Shown here: piece after piece, positions 42,045 to 50,743 of the stretch | How the letters are laid out: the number at the start of each line of letters is the position of its first letter | Numbering within the stretch: position 1 is the stretch's first letter | From: RGIG3013 sp045538935 | GTDB lineage: Bacteria; Bacillota; Clostridia; Oscillospirales; Acutalibacteraceae | DNA: 64,000 nucleotides | Assembly: GCA_045538935.1 (NCBI GenBank) | Contig: JAZQEI010000022.1 | Coordinates: forward strand, 62,001 to 126,000 | Direction: 5' to 3' | Program-made: the position numbers and the translations under genes | Notes under the pieces: model-generated | What the model saw: only the letters and a program-made list of their open reading frames with translations | Told to the model about the DNA's origin: nothing | Database searches by the model: none

Positions 42045-43970
42045 CTAGTTGCAATCGTTAGACATAGTATCATAAAAACACATAGATGCCATATACCAGT
42101 CTACAGCTGAACGTTTTTCGTTGGGCACAAAATACAAAATTTCGGTACCGTTATAAATTTCAAAATTTTCTCCTGCACCAAAAAGCAAACGGTAAACTCT
42201 ATCTATTGTAAAATTAATCTCGTAAGGCTCTGAGTCTTTGGTGCCTACATATGTAAGTCCATTACGGTTTAAAGTGCACACACCCTCACCGGCCTTGCGC
42301 GTAAGGCCGCGTCCGTTACTCTTAACTCTAAACTCTACCTGTGATGTAAGAGTATAATCTTTGTTTTCACAAATTTCTTTTTCTAAAGTTTGTTTTTGCC
42401 ATTTATACCACTCGGCAAGATTTTTAAATTTAAAATCTTTTGTAAAGGCGTATCTGTTGTTAACCGAGGTTAAATATCCGCAATTTTCGCAGTAAACCTT
42501 ATCTTTTTTAGTTTTAATGGTATGCTTTGAGTTGCAAATAGGACAAGTGGTTAAAATATTCTCTAGCCCCTCGGCCATACGCGGCGATCTATACTTTATA
42601 TTGGGGCGTTGCTCTAGCCACTCAAACTCATTATAATAAAGGCGTTCTTCTACGCCTTGTTTTATTTGCTCTAACGACAGCCGTTTAACCTCATCTTCGG
42701 TAAATAATACATCTAAAGTGGCTTCAACAACCGCGCCACGTCTAAAGCCCTTGCCCCATTTTGGGTCGGCAAAATAATCGCCGCTAAACTTTATGGTATA
42801 AACCGTAACACCCGATTTTTTTATAAACGAATATGTGCTTTCTTGAATATCTTCAAATTCACCTACTGTAGACAAACGAGCTTCGGGCATCATGGCAAGC
42901 ATTCCGTTATTTTTTAGAACACTAAGGCAATTTTTTGTGCTTTCTATATCGGCCGCAAACATACTTTTAGGAAATCCGCCAACAAGTCTTAACAAAAATC
43001 TTAAAACTGTATCGTAAAAATAAAGTCTTGCAATTATAAAATTCGGCTTGTAGCGTCTTATTAAACTGGCCGCGAAAATAAAATCTATAAACGAGCCGTG
43101 GTTGCAAAGAACTATAGACGGTTTTTGCAGCTTGCCGGCCTTATTAACCGATTTTATACGTACTCCGCAAAGCAAGTAATAAAGACGAAAAACAACATAT
43201 AAAACGCTCATTGCAAGACCGTTTACATTTTTCACCTTGTTTTGTTGTAATGTGGAGCTTTTTTCTGCAAATGTGTTTAACGCCGAAAATAAGCGGTCGC
43301 GGAATATAAACATAACTATAAGCAAAACAACCAAAACCGCAAACACACAAACCGACACCATATAATTACTTGCAATTGCCATATATCCCAATGCTACGCC
43401 AATACAAACCGACGGCAAAGAGCCAAGCATTGTAACAACCAAAAAACGTTTATAACGCATGCCAATACTTGCCGCAAAAAAGCAGATCATACCGTAAGAA
43501 ATTACCGGTAAAAAATAAAGTATAAAAATTATTAGAGTACACTTTTTAGATTTTGCAATTTTGTTGAGGTCTAAATGCAATTTTTTAACAAAAAATCCGC
43601 TAAGAGTATCACCAAAGGTCTTATGTAACAAGAAAATAATTGTGTTTCCTATAAATACACCTATATAGCAACACAAAAAACCTACGCTAAAGCCAAACGT
43701 TAATCCTGCAAGCACCTGTATAGGCTCTGCCGGTAAAAAGGCACATACCACCTGTAATGCAGAAAGTACGGTAACAGTAATATATCCACGCCAACCAAAA
43801 TCGTTTAATTTGTCGCGCAGTTGTTCTTTAGAAAGGTCGTTTTTTAGAATGTTTTTAAGCAAATCAAAATTATCGCCCGAAAACATAAACAGCATTAGTA
43901 ATACTAAAAAAGCAACCAAACCAAAAGCAATATATATCTTTTGTTTGGTCTGTGCTTTTGTTGCTGTCAT
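42045..43970 (-). CDS. DedA/VTT membrane domain fused to a PlsC-like acyltransferase and zinc ribbon
   Basis: A 641-aa fusion. Residues about 10-225 form a VTT/DedA-type domain (FLPAEPIQVLAGLTFG, FLPVISYGMICFFAASIGM), a fold linked to lipid flipping. Residues about 250-450 are a PlsC/LPLAT acyltransferase with H291-x4-D296 in NHGSFIDF and a PEAR motif at 362-365. A zinc ribbon with C476, C479, C494 and C497 follows, then an unassigned C-terminal domain. It probably acylates and moves a (lyso)phospholipid or related lipid at the membrane (inference). It is the first gene of the operon that ends with the fused protease. Confidence 0.78.
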   Translation of the reverse strand: MTATKAQTKQKIYIAFGLVAFLVLLMLFMFSGDNFDLLKNILKNDLSKEQLRDKLNDFGWRGYITVTVLSALQVVCAFLPAEPIQVLAGLTFGFSVGFLCCYIGVFIGNTIIFLLHKTFGDTLSGFFVKKLHLDLNKIAKSKKCTLIIFILYFLPVISYGMICFFAASIGMRYKRFLVVTMLGSLPSVCIGVALGYMAIASNYMVSVCVFAVLVVLLIVMFIFRDRLFSALNTFAEKSSTLQQNKVKNVNGLAMSVLYVVFRLYYLLCGVRIKSVNKAGKLQKPSIVLCNHGSFIDFIFAASLIRRYKPNFIIARLYFYDTVLRFLLRLVGGFPKSMFAADIESTKNCLSVLKNNGMLAMMPEARLSTVGEFEDIQESTYSFIKKSGVTVYTIKFSGDYFADPKWGKGFRRGAVVEATLDVLFTEDEVKRLSLEQIKQGVEERLYYNEFEWLEQRPNIKYRSPRMAEGLENILTTCPICNSKHTIKTKKDKVYCENCGYLTSVNNRYAFTKDFKFKNLAEWYKWQKQTLEKEICENKDYTLTSQVEFRVKSNGRGLTRKAGEGVCTLNRNGLTYVGTKDSEPYEINFTIDRVYRLLFGAGENFEIYNGTEILYFVPNEKRSAVDWYMASMCFYDTMSNDCN

Positions 43971-44003
43971 AAACCTAACCTCCTAAAAAACTGTATCATT
44001 TTA

Positions 44004-44032
44004 ATTATACTCTAATCCGACAAAATATTCAA
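44004..44032 (-). promoter_or_regulatory. Promoter of the DedA-PlsC / YfcC / protease operon
   Basis: Minus strand: -35 TTGAAT (44032-44027), 17-base spacer, -10 TATAAT (44009-44004), 34 bases before the first ATG. Confidence 0.75.
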
Positions 44033-44136
44033 GGGTTACCTACTTTTCGACAAGGTCTAAAACATGCTCTCTGTTTTAGGTACTCTAAACAACTTAAATG
44101 CTTTAACATACTATATAAAAGGTTTACATAAAACTG

Positions 44137-44165
44137 TTGACAAAGTAAGCGCTCGGTGTTATTAT
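44137..44165 (+). promoter_or_regulatory. Promoter of the 71-aa small-protein gene
   Basis: Consensus -35 TTGACA (44137-44142), 17-base spacer, -10 TATTAT (44160-44165). Confidence 0.7.
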
Positions 44166-44171
44166 AGTGGC

Positions 44172-44286
44172 AAAGATGTTTTCGCTTATCTTGAAATGAT
44201 TATGATTTCCGTAGGGAAATTGTATTCATTTGCAGGGTAGGCTTTTTTATTGCCTTCCTGACAATATTTTGTTTAGGAGGAAAAAT
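44172..44286 (+). other. Long structured-looking 5' leader
   Basis: About 115 untranslated bases separate the promoter from the ATG. They contain a hairpin-like CAGGGTAGGC ... GCCTTCCTG pair around TTTTTATT and an earlier TTTCC/GGAAA pair. I do not recognise a known riboswitch class. With the divergent promoter this explains most of the gene-free stretch 43971-44286; 44040-44130 holds nothing I can identify. Confidence 0.35.
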
Positions 44287-44502
44287 ATGAATTATTATTC
44301 TGACCCCACCGCAAACTTAGCGCTGGGAAACATTAACCGCGAGTTTTCAAAACACATCAAAAAAGCCAAAAGGCTTTGCAAGCTCTATAAAGAGGGCAAG
44401 CTTTCGGCTGAGGCGTTAGACGCTGCACACAAGCAGTTCAACGGCCTTTATAGGCACGTGCTCGACAACGTTATAAAAGAAGACTCTGCCAAAGACCAAT
44501 AA
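44287..44502 (+). CDS. Small basic protein of unknown function (71 aa)
   Basis: Begins MNYYSDPTANLALGNI and continues as a lysine-rich helix (KHIKKAKRLCKLYKEGKL) and an amphipathic helix ending NGLYRHVLDNVIKED. A perfect AGGAGG ribosome site and a strong promoter and terminator show a real, well-expressed gene. Similar short proteins starting YYSDPTAN occur, from memory, in Oscillospirales genomes, but I know no function. A helical, possibly nucleic-acid-binding protein is conceivable from charge alone. Confidence 0.7.
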   Translation: MNYYSDPTANLALGNINREFSKHIKKAKRLCKLYKEGKLSAEALDAAHKQFNGLYRHVLDNVIKEDSAKDQ

Positions 44503-44542
44503 CACAACCCCCTCGGAAAAATCCGAGGGGGTTGTGTTAATT
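44501..44542 (+). terminator. Terminator of the small-protein gene
   Basis: A perfect 17-bp stem (44501-44517 with 44522-44538, AAAA loop) followed by AATTT. The stop codon overlaps the first bases of the stem. On the minus strand it can also end the 169-aa gene. Confidence 0.88.
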
Positions 44543-44553
44543 TATAAATCTAA

Positions 44554-44610
44554 TTACTTAGATTCTTTGATAGCAGACTGTGGTGCTATACGCAAAAGTG
44601 GGAAAGCACA
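44554..44610 (-). pseudogene. Remnant resembling the C-terminal tail of PPDK
   Basis: Right after the stop of the 169-aa gene one minus-strand frame reads AFPLLRIAPQSAIKESK and stop. The tail of the intact ppdK 700 bases away is VPIARLAAAQAAIKDMK and stop. The last nine residues agree at Q, AIK and K, and the DNA of the last 21 bases matches at 15. No start codon or ribosome site is present. A short chance match is possible. Confidence 0.4.
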
Positions 44611-44615
44611 CACAA

Positions 44616-45125
44616 TTAAAGATTAATTTCTCCATTTATTACCGCATGATTTGTGTTTATGTTGATTTTCTTAAATGCAATGCTCATACCACAAGTTACA
44701 TAAGCAAGCGCCTGACCCCAGTTGGAAGGAATCGAACAAAAATTGGCAATATGTGTGACCACAGAATTGGCAACGAGGTATTGGCTGCCCATGTGGCCCA
44801 ACAATACGTTATATAACGGTGATACAATTTGGCTGATTGAAGGTATAATAATTACCAAACAACCAAGGATAAGCAATTCAGGCCAAATGCCACCCTTCTT
44901 ATTACCGCAGCAAATAATTAACAGAACTATACAAGCCGTACGCAAGAGACAAATCAAAAAGGATAATAGCGGAAACCGAGGCAATGTCTCCACCAAATTT
45001 TCGGGATATCCATAGACTTTGCTGGCAAGCATACTCTGAAACGGAATGGAAGCAAGAATAAGTATTAGAGAGAACCCCGCAAGCACAACAGCTATAATAG
45101 CCATTATTCGAATTGTTTTTTTCAT
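44616..45125 (-). CDS. Small four-helix membrane protein of unknown function
   Basis: A 169-aa protein with four hydrophobic segments (about 8-30, 52-75, 82-105 and 112-140) and a cysteine pair in LLIICCGNKK. AGAGGAAG precedes the ATG and a clear promoter lies upstream. I recognise no family. It lies between the ppdK terminator and a PPDK-like tail remnant, hinting that the gene is a relatively recent arrival (inference). Confidence 0.65.
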   Translation of the reverse strand: MKKTIRIMAIIAVVLAGFSLILILASIPFQSMLASKVYGYPENLVETLPRFPLLSFLICLLRTACIVLLIICCGNKKGGIWPELLILGCLVIIIPSISQIVSPLYNVLLGHMGSQYLVANSVVTHIANFCSIPSNWGQALAYVTCGMSIAFKKININTNHAVINGEINL

Positions 45126-45174
45126 AATAAAACTTCCTCTCTGTTTGTTATGCGAATATCTTCATATTGTTTTT

Positions 45175-45203
45175 ATTATATCATTTATTGTGTTATATTG
45201 CAA
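45175..45203 (-). promoter_or_regulatory. Promoter of the 169-aa membrane protein gene
   Basis: Minus strand: -35 TTGCAA (45203-45198), 17-base spacer, extended -10 TGATATAAT (TATAAT at 45180-45175). Confidence 0.7.
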
Positions 45204-45207
45204 TATA

Positions 45208-45241
45208 TACAAAAATCCCCACCGATTTCTCGGTGGGGATT
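45208..45241 (-). terminator. Terminator of ppdK
   Basis: A perfect 12-bp stem AATCCCCACCGA (45214-45225) with its complement (45230-45241), followed on the minus strand by TTTGTAT. Confidence 0.88.
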
Positions 45242-45261
45242 GAATGTTTATTTAGGATCGA

Positions 45262-47892
45262 TTATTTCATATCCTTAATAGCAGCCTGAGCGGCGGCGAG
45301 ACGTGCGATCGGCACGCGGAATGGTGAGCAAGATACATAGTCAAGACCGATCTTGTGGCAGAACTCTACAGATACAGGGTCGCCGCCGTGCTCACCGCAG
45401 ATACCGCAGTGAATTTCAGGACGGGTCTTCTTACCTAAGGTTACAGCCATATCCATTAACTTACCAACGCCTGTTTGGTCAAGCTTAGCAAACGGATCGT
45501 TCTCATAAATCTTTCTGTCATAGTATGCAGAAAGGAACTTACCAGCGTCATCACGGCTGAAACCGAATGTCATCTGGGTTAAGTCGTTTGTACCAAAGCA
45601 GAAGAACTCAGCTTCTTTTGCTACTTCGTCAGCTGTAAGACATGCTCTGGGGATTTCCATCATGGTACCAACTTCGTATTTAAGCTCTACGCCAGCTGCT
45701 GCGATTTCTGCATCAGCGGTTGCTACTACGATGTCTTTAACGAACTTCATTTCTTTAACTTCGCCGGTTAAGGGGATCATGATTTCGGGAACGATATTCC
45801 AGTCAGCATGAGCCTTCTTGACGTTGATAGCTGCGCGAATAACTGCAGCTGTTTGCATCTTAGCAATTTCAGGATATGTTACTGCTAAGCGGCAGCCACG
45901 GTGACCCATCATGGGGTTGAACTCGTGTAAAGATGCGATAATGTTCTTAATATCTTCAACTGTCTTACCCTGAGCAGCGGCTAAAGCCTTAATGTCAGCT
46001 TCTTCTGTGGGTACGAACTCGTGTAGAGGAGGATCTAAGAAACGAATGCAAACTGGGTTGCCTTCTAATGCTTCGTAAAGCTTTTCAAAGTCGCCCTGCT
46101 GATAAGGAAGAATCTTAGCAAGAGCAGCTTCTCTTTCCTCAACTGTATCTGCACAGATCATCTCACGGAAAGCAGCAATTCTTTCTGCCTCGAAGAACAT
46201 ATGCTCGGTACGGCAAAGACCGATACCCTCAGCGCCGAGTTCACGAGCCTTCTTAGCGTCGGCAGGTGTATCAGCATTGGTGCGAACCTTTAATGTTCTA
46301 AACTCGTCAGCCCACTCCATAATTCTGCCGAACTCGCCAGCGATTTCAGCATCAACTGTGGGGATAATACCGTCGTAGATATTACCTGTAGAACCGTCGA
46401 TAGAGATATAGTCGCCCTCAACATAGGTTTTACCTGCAAGGGTGAACTTCTTGTTTTCTTCATCCATTATAATGTCGCCGCAACCAGATACACAGCAAGT
46501 ACCCATACCACGAGCAACAACGGCTGCGTGAGAGGTCATACCGCCACGAACTGTTAAGATACCCTGAGAAGCCTTCATGCCGGTGATATCTTCGGGAGAA
46601 GTCTCTAAACGAACAAGGATAACCTTTTCGCCACGGTTGTTCCACTCTTCTGCATCTTCTGCAGTAAATACAACCTTACCGCAAGCAGCACCTGGAGATG
46701 CGCCAAGACCCTTACCTGCAGGAGTTGCAGCTTTAAGTGCCTTTGTATCGAACTGAGGGTGTAAAAGTGTATCAAGGTTACGAGGATCGATCATAGCAAC
46801 AGCCTGCTTTTTGTCGATCATGCCTTCGTCAACTAAGTCACAAGCGATCTTAAGTGCAGCCTTAGCTGTTCTCTTACCGTTACGTGTTTGAAGCATATAA
46901 AGCTTACCGTCTTCAACAGTGAACTCCATATCTTGCATATCACGATAGTGGTCTTCTAATATTGCGCAAACCTTCTTGAATTCTTCGAAAGCTGCGGGGA
47001 ACTTTTCTGCCATTTCTGCAATAGGCATAGGAGTACGAACGCCGGCAACAACGTCTTCACCCTGTGCGTTTGTTAAGAACTCACCCATAAGGCCGGGTTC
47101 ACCAGTTGCAGGGTCACGTGTGAAGGCAACACCTGTACCGCAGTTGTCACCCATGTTACCGAATGCCATCATCTGAACGTTAACAGCGGTACCCCAAGAA
47201 TAAGGAATATCGTTGTCACGACGGTAAACGTTTGCACGAGGGTTGTCCCAAGAACGGAAAACTGCTTCTACAGCGCCCATTAACTGCTCTTTAGGATCTT
47301 TCGGGAAATCTTTACCGATTTTAGACTTGTATTCTGCCTTAAACTGCTCTGCAAGAGTCTTAAGGTCATCAGCTGTAAGCTCAACGTCAAGCTTAACGCC
47401 CTTTTCTTCCTTCATTTTGTCGATAAGCTCTTCAAAATACTTCTTACCAACTTCCATAACAACGTCGGAATACATTTGGATAAATCTACGATAGCAGTCG
47501 TATGCCCAACGAGCATTACCACTCTTTGCTGCCATAGTTTCTACAACATCTTCATTAAGACCAAGGTTTAAAATGGTATCCATCATACCGGGCATGGATG
47601 CGCGTGCACCCGAACGAACAGAAACTAGAAGCGGATTTTCTTTATCGCCGAACTTTTTGCCGGTGATACCTTCCATTTTGTCGATGTATTCCATAATTTG
47701 TGCCTGGATATCATCGTTAATCTTTCTGCCATCCTCGTAATACTGTGTGCAAGCCTCGGTAGTTACGGTAAAACCCTGAGGTACAGGAAGACCGATGTTG
47801 GTCATTTCTGCAAGGTTAGCACCTTTACCGCCTAGTAGCTCACGCATGCTAGCATTACCTTCGCTAAAAAGGTATACATACTTGTGACTCAT
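45262..47892 (-). CDS. ppdK: Pyruvate, phosphate dikinase
   Basis: An 876-aa three-domain enzyme of normal length: N-terminal ATP-grasp domain (FSEGNASMRELLGGKGANLAEM), the phosphohistidine domain with H455 in GGMTSHAAVVARGMG, and a C-terminal PEP-binding TIM barrel (CRTEHMFFE, FGTNDLTQMTFGFSRDD, CGICGEHGGDP with the catalytic Cys). It interconverts pyruvate, ATP and phosphate with PEP, AMP and pyrophosphate; in Clostridia it often works in the glycolytic direction. AGGAGGT precedes the ATG. Codon use looks biased as in highly expressed genes. Confidence 0.97.
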   Translation of the reverse strand: MSHKYVYLFSEGNASMRELLGGKGANLAEMTNIGLPVPQGFTVTTEACTQYYEDGRKINDDIQAQIMEYIDKMEGITGKKFGDKENPLLVSVRSGARASMPGMMDTILNLGLNEDVVETMAAKSGNARWAYDCYRRFIQMYSDVVMEVGKKYFEELIDKMKEEKGVKLDVELTADDLKTLAEQFKAEYKSKIGKDFPKDPKEQLMGAVEAVFRSWDNPRANVYRRDNDIPYSWGTAVNVQMMAFGNMGDNCGTGVAFTRDPATGEPGLMGEFLTNAQGEDVVAGVRTPMPIAEMAEKFPAAFEEFKKVCAILEDHYRDMQDMEFTVEDGKLYMLQTRNGKRTAKAALKIACDLVDEGMIDKKQAVAMIDPRNLDTLLHPQFDTKALKAATPAGKGLGASPGAACGKVVFTAEDAEEWNNRGEKVILVRLETSPEDITGMKASQGILTVRGGMTSHAAVVARGMGTCCVSGCGDIIMDEENKKFTLAGKTYVEGDYISIDGSTGNIYDGIIPTVDAEIAGEFGRIMEWADEFRTLKVRTNADTPADAKKARELGAEGIGLCRTEHMFFEAERIAAFREMICADTVEEREAALAKILPYQQGDFEKLYEALEGNPVCIRFLDPPLHEFVPTEEADIKALAAAQGKTVEDIKNIIASLHEFNPMMGHRGCRLAVTYPEIAKMQTAAVIRAAINVKKAHADWNIVPEIMIPLTGEVKEMKFVKDIVVATADAEIAAAGVELKYEVGTMMEIPRACLTADEVAKEAEFFCFGTNDLTQMTFGFSRDDAGKFLSAYYDRKIYENDPFAKLDQTGVGKLMDMAVTLGKKTRPEIHCGICGEHGGDPVSVEFCHKIGLDYVSCSPFRVPIARLAAAQAAIKDMK

Positions 47893-47993
47893 TTTTTTAC
47901 CTCCTAAATTTACTGCGTTATTCGCATTTTAAACAATTTTTTCGACCCATAAAAACGAGCGCAAAAAAGCAAACCCGTTAAGAGTATCAATTT

Positions 47994-48003
47994 ATTATAC
48001 CAT
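47994..48003 (-). promoter_or_regulatory. Extended -10 promoter of ppdK
   Basis: Minus strand ATGGTATAAT gives TGn plus a perfect -10 TATAAT (47999-47994). The -35 region is weak. The leader to the ATG is about 95 bases and shows no structure I recognise. Confidence 0.6.
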
Positions 48004-48089
48004 ATTTTTGACAAAAATAAAGAAAAATTTTCTAAAACTATGAATTTTATAACAATTAAACAAATATTAAAACTTCTGGCTATTATTTT

Positions 48090-48206
48090 CTAGTCAAGTG
48101 CAAATAATTTATAGGTTCCGTTCTTTATTTGCTTTATATTGGTTTTGTCTTTAAATACGTAACCATTGGGTGCAATTATATTGCCGTTTAAATTCTTTGT
48201 CTTAAG
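48090..48206 (-). pseudogene. Orphan coding-like remnant without a start
   Basis: Just after the ECF gene another minus-strand frame stays open for about 40 codons and reads like protein (LKTKNLNGNIIAPNGYVF, then IKQIKNGTYKLFALD and stop TAG at 48092-48090). No start codon or ribosome site is seen, so this may be the decayed end of a lost gene. It occupies part of the 316-base gene-free stretch between ppdK and the ECF gene; 48004-48089 shows nothing else. Confidence 0.3.
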
Positions 48207-48208
48207 AA

Positions 48209-48784
48209 TTATTTTTTTATGTTTAATATTCTAAGTATTACCGGAGCTAAAACAACATTGGTAACAATTTCTAACAAGAAGTTACCCATTGCAAGAGCCC
48301 AGAATAAAGCCATGCCCGAAACACCAAGCTCTAAGGTAGCGGCAATCTGGTCTGCACTATCCATAAAGAATACGTAGCAACCCAGTAAGAATACTCCTGT
48401 GTTTACAAGCGGGCAAACAAGCGCAGCAGAAAATACAGCCAAATACTTGTTAACCTTTTTAAGTAGCTCGTAGACCAGTCCTGCCGATAATCCGCATAAT
48501 GTACCTTTAAGCAAAACCGTTACGATTGTGCCTGGTATATCGAAAGCCAAGAATAAAGCCGCTCCGCCCGAAAGTATTACTACTACACCGAATACAAAGC
48601 CAAGCCAAGCACCTATCCACTTACCACAAAGAGCTGCGCCTAAAACTATAGGAATAAGCGCTACTGCAGTTGAGAATGGTCCAAAAAAGGTTGTTGCGCT
48701 TCCGAGCCATTGCAAAATGACAACGAGCGCTGTCATAATTGCGCCGAGAACAAGGGTTTGTGTTTGTTTTTTTGTTTGTGACAT
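48209..48784 (-). CDS. ECF transporter substrate-binding (S) component
   Basis: A 191-aa protein with about six membrane helices. The N-terminal TQTLVLGAIMTALVVILQ with small residues in helix 1 (contact to the T component) and the STAVALIPIVLGAALCGKWIGAWLGFVFG region are typical of ECF S components that bind vitamins. It lies 69 bases after the CE15-like gene in an operon containing coaX, so pantothenate is an attractive substrate (inference). The A and T components are not in the window, fitting a group II shared module. Confidence 0.8.
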   Translation of the reverse strand: MSQTKKQTQTLVLGAIMTALVVILQWLGSATTFFGPFSTAVALIPIVLGAALCGKWIGAWLGFVFGVVVILSGGAALFLAFDIPGTIVTVLLKGTLCGLSAGLVYELLKKVNKYLAVFSAALVCPLVNTGVFLLGCYVFFMDSADQIAATLELGVSGMALFWALAMGNFLLEIVTNVVLAPVILRILNIKK

Positions 48785-48853
48785 AAAAATTCCTCCTGAT
48801 ACTGCCCTAAAAGGTGCAGTTCATAAATTTTTTGACATATATAAACTGAAAAA

Positions 48854-49945
48854 TCAGTTATGTCTGTGAATACGCATAAACTCCATATAATTGTTCCATG
48901 CATGACGTGATAAAAAGTGCATTGTAGGTGCCATAAAAAAGCCTACGTTGCCATTTAGCAGTTTTTCACCGCCCGTAAGGTAATGGTCGCATTCTTGCAT
49001 ACCAACTAAGCCTTGCTCATCCCACATTTTTGCTGCAGCCATACAACAAAGCTGTTCAGATTTTTGGTCTGCCCAATAATCGAGCTCTGCCGCATTTACA
49101 CACACATTTCTAGGTGCTATACTTGCTAAAATATAGTGTTGGTCAAAATCTGTACCATAGCCTTGTTTTGCATACTTTTTATAATTTTTACAAAACCAAT
49201 AGTCAAAGGTGCGTGTTATGTAGTCTATTGTTTCTCCACGCAAATTTTCTTCTACGGCAAAATCCCCATTGCTATCAGGTAATCCTGAGCCGCCGCGTGA
49301 AATAGCGTCGCCAGAGCAACCGGCATTGTTAGAAAACACAAAAGAAAAACGCTCATCCATCATACCGGTATAAAGGGCGGTTTTGCCAAGTCTTGAATGA
49401 CCTAAAATTGCAATGTTTTTTGCATCGGTACCGTCTAGAGTGAGCACATAATCGAGTACACGCATATTAGCAAATGCCCAAAGCCCTATTTTTCCGCAGT
49501 CGGTATCGTTTTGTCTTCCCATTGGGAACACAAGCGGCGCAATACCTGTTGTAAAATCGGCATCGTCACTTGTGATAGACGTGTAGCAATATATAATAAC
49601 GTCGTACTCAGTCTCGGAAATTTCTTCTATGGGAAAATATTTGTCGGGAACCTGAGGGTTAATATTTATGCAAACAATAACGGGGTGCTTTTTGCCGTCT
49701 TTATGAAGTAGGCGGTAAACCGGAAAGGTGTGGGAACCGTTTTGATTTTTAAGGGTAAAATCTACACGTGATAAATGCACGTTTCCCTTTGCTAAACGAG
49801 TTTCGAGTGTGGTTTCATTAGACACCGACCATTCAAAATCATTTTTTGGCAGATATCCGTACTCTTCACGCTGCATTATTTCGACCATTTGCTCGCGCGT
49901 TAAAAGTGACGGAAGATTTCTGTTTTTAAGATCTTGCTTTAACAT
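48854..49945 (-). CDS. CE15-like alpha/beta-hydrolase esterase
   Basis: A 363-aa alpha/beta hydrolase. The nucleophile elbow GHSRLGKTALYTG, then NNAGCSGDAISRGGSG, and a late CDHYLTGGE (catalytic His) match the glucuronoyl-esterase-like CE15 group, which cleaves esters between lignin or sugars and 4-O-methyl-glucuronate in plant cell walls. No signal peptide is seen, so it would act on imported fragments. I start at 49945, after TTGGGGTG; a longer start at 49966 overlaps coaX. Confidence 0.75.
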   Translation of the reverse strand: MLKQDLKNRNLPSLLTREQMVEIMQREEYGYLPKNDFEWSVSNETTLETRLAKGNVHLSRVDFTLKNQNGSHTFPVYRLLHKDGKKHPVIVCININPQVPDKYFPIEEISETEYDVIIYCYTSITSDDADFTTGIAPLVFPMGRQNDTDCGKIGLWAFANMRVLDYVLTLDGTDAKNIAILGHSRLGKTALYTGMMDERFSFVFSNNAGCSGDAISRGGSGLPDSNGDFAVEENLRGETIDYITRTFDYWFCKNYKKYAKQGYGTDFDQHYILASIAPRNVCVNAAELDYWADQKSEQLCCMAAAKMWDEQGLVGMQECDHYLTGGEKLLNGNVGFFMAPTMHFLSRHAWNNYMEFMRIHRHN

Positions 49946-49958
49946 AAAACACCCCAAA

Positions 49959-50723
49959 TTATACATTCTTTTCGTATATAGCCTTTAGTCCGTCTAAAAG
50001 TAGATTTTCGTTGTAGATTATATGGCGGTTACAATGTGTTATAACCTCTTTTGAAAGTCCGCCAGTAGCTACAACGGTGGCGTCTTGACCGAGTTTAGCT
50101 TCTATGCGGTCAATTAGTCCGTCTAACATAGCGGCGGTGCCAAGTACTAACCCCGACTTCATACAGTCTATTGTGTTTGTACCTATTACCGACTGGGGTG
50201 CTTCTATAGAAATAGCCGGCAACTGTGCGGTATTAGAGGATAGAGCGTTAAGTGTTAGTCCAACACCCGCCGCAATAGCGCCGCCTAAAAATGCGCCATT
50301 TGCATCTAGAACGCTTAGTGTTGTAGCTGTGCCCATATCTATAATAATGCAAGGCATTGTGTATTCGTTTAATGCACCAACAGCGCCTGCTACTAAGTCG
50401 GCGCCGAGTTGAGCGGGGTTGTCTATTTTAATATTAAGACCTGTTTTTACACCGGGACCGAGCAAAAGCGGCACAATACAGCATATATTAGAAACCGCTT
50501 TACAAAGAGCATTTCCAACGCTTGGCACAACCGAAGAAATTACACAGTCCTCTATATCTAACGGGTCAGCACCCTTCATTTTTAAAAGACTGCATAGTTC
50601 TACAGCGTATTGGTCGGCCGTTTTTTTAGTATCAGTCGCGGTTCTGAACGTGCATTTAAGCACCGAGTCATCGTAAAGCCCAAAGGTTATATTGGTGTTT
50701 CCGATATCGACTGCCAGTAGCAT
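49959..50723 (-). CDS. coaX: Type III pantothenate kinase
   Basis: A 254-aa ASKHA-fold kinase. The phosphate-binding AVDIGNTNITFG (4-15), the pantothenate-site GADLVAG, and IIDMGTATTLSV are diagnostic of CoaX. It phosphorylates pantothenate in the first step of CoA synthesis, using a monovalent cation and ATP with low affinity, and is not feedback-inhibited by CoA. It is the second gene of a four-gene operon; AAAAGGAGAT precedes the ATG. Confidence 0.95.
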   Translation of the reverse strand: MLLAVDIGNTNITFGLYDDSVLKCTFRTATDTKKTADQYAVELCSLLKMKGADPLDIEDCVISSVVPSVGNALCKAVSNICCIVPLLLGPGVKTGLNIKIDNPAQLGADLVAGAVGALNEYTMPCIIIDMGTATTLSVLDANGAFLGGAIAAGVGLTLNALSSNTAQLPAISIEAPQSVIGTNTIDCMKSGLVLGTAAMLDGLIDRIEAKLGQDATVVATGGLSKEVITHCNRHIIYNENLLLDGLKAIYEKNV

Positions 50724-50743
50724 AAAAACATCTCCTTTTTTAC

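Noticed and set aside
43971..44286. A known riboswitch in the leader of the 71-aa gene
   Set aside because: I could not match the conserved core of any class I know, so only an unassigned leader is reported.
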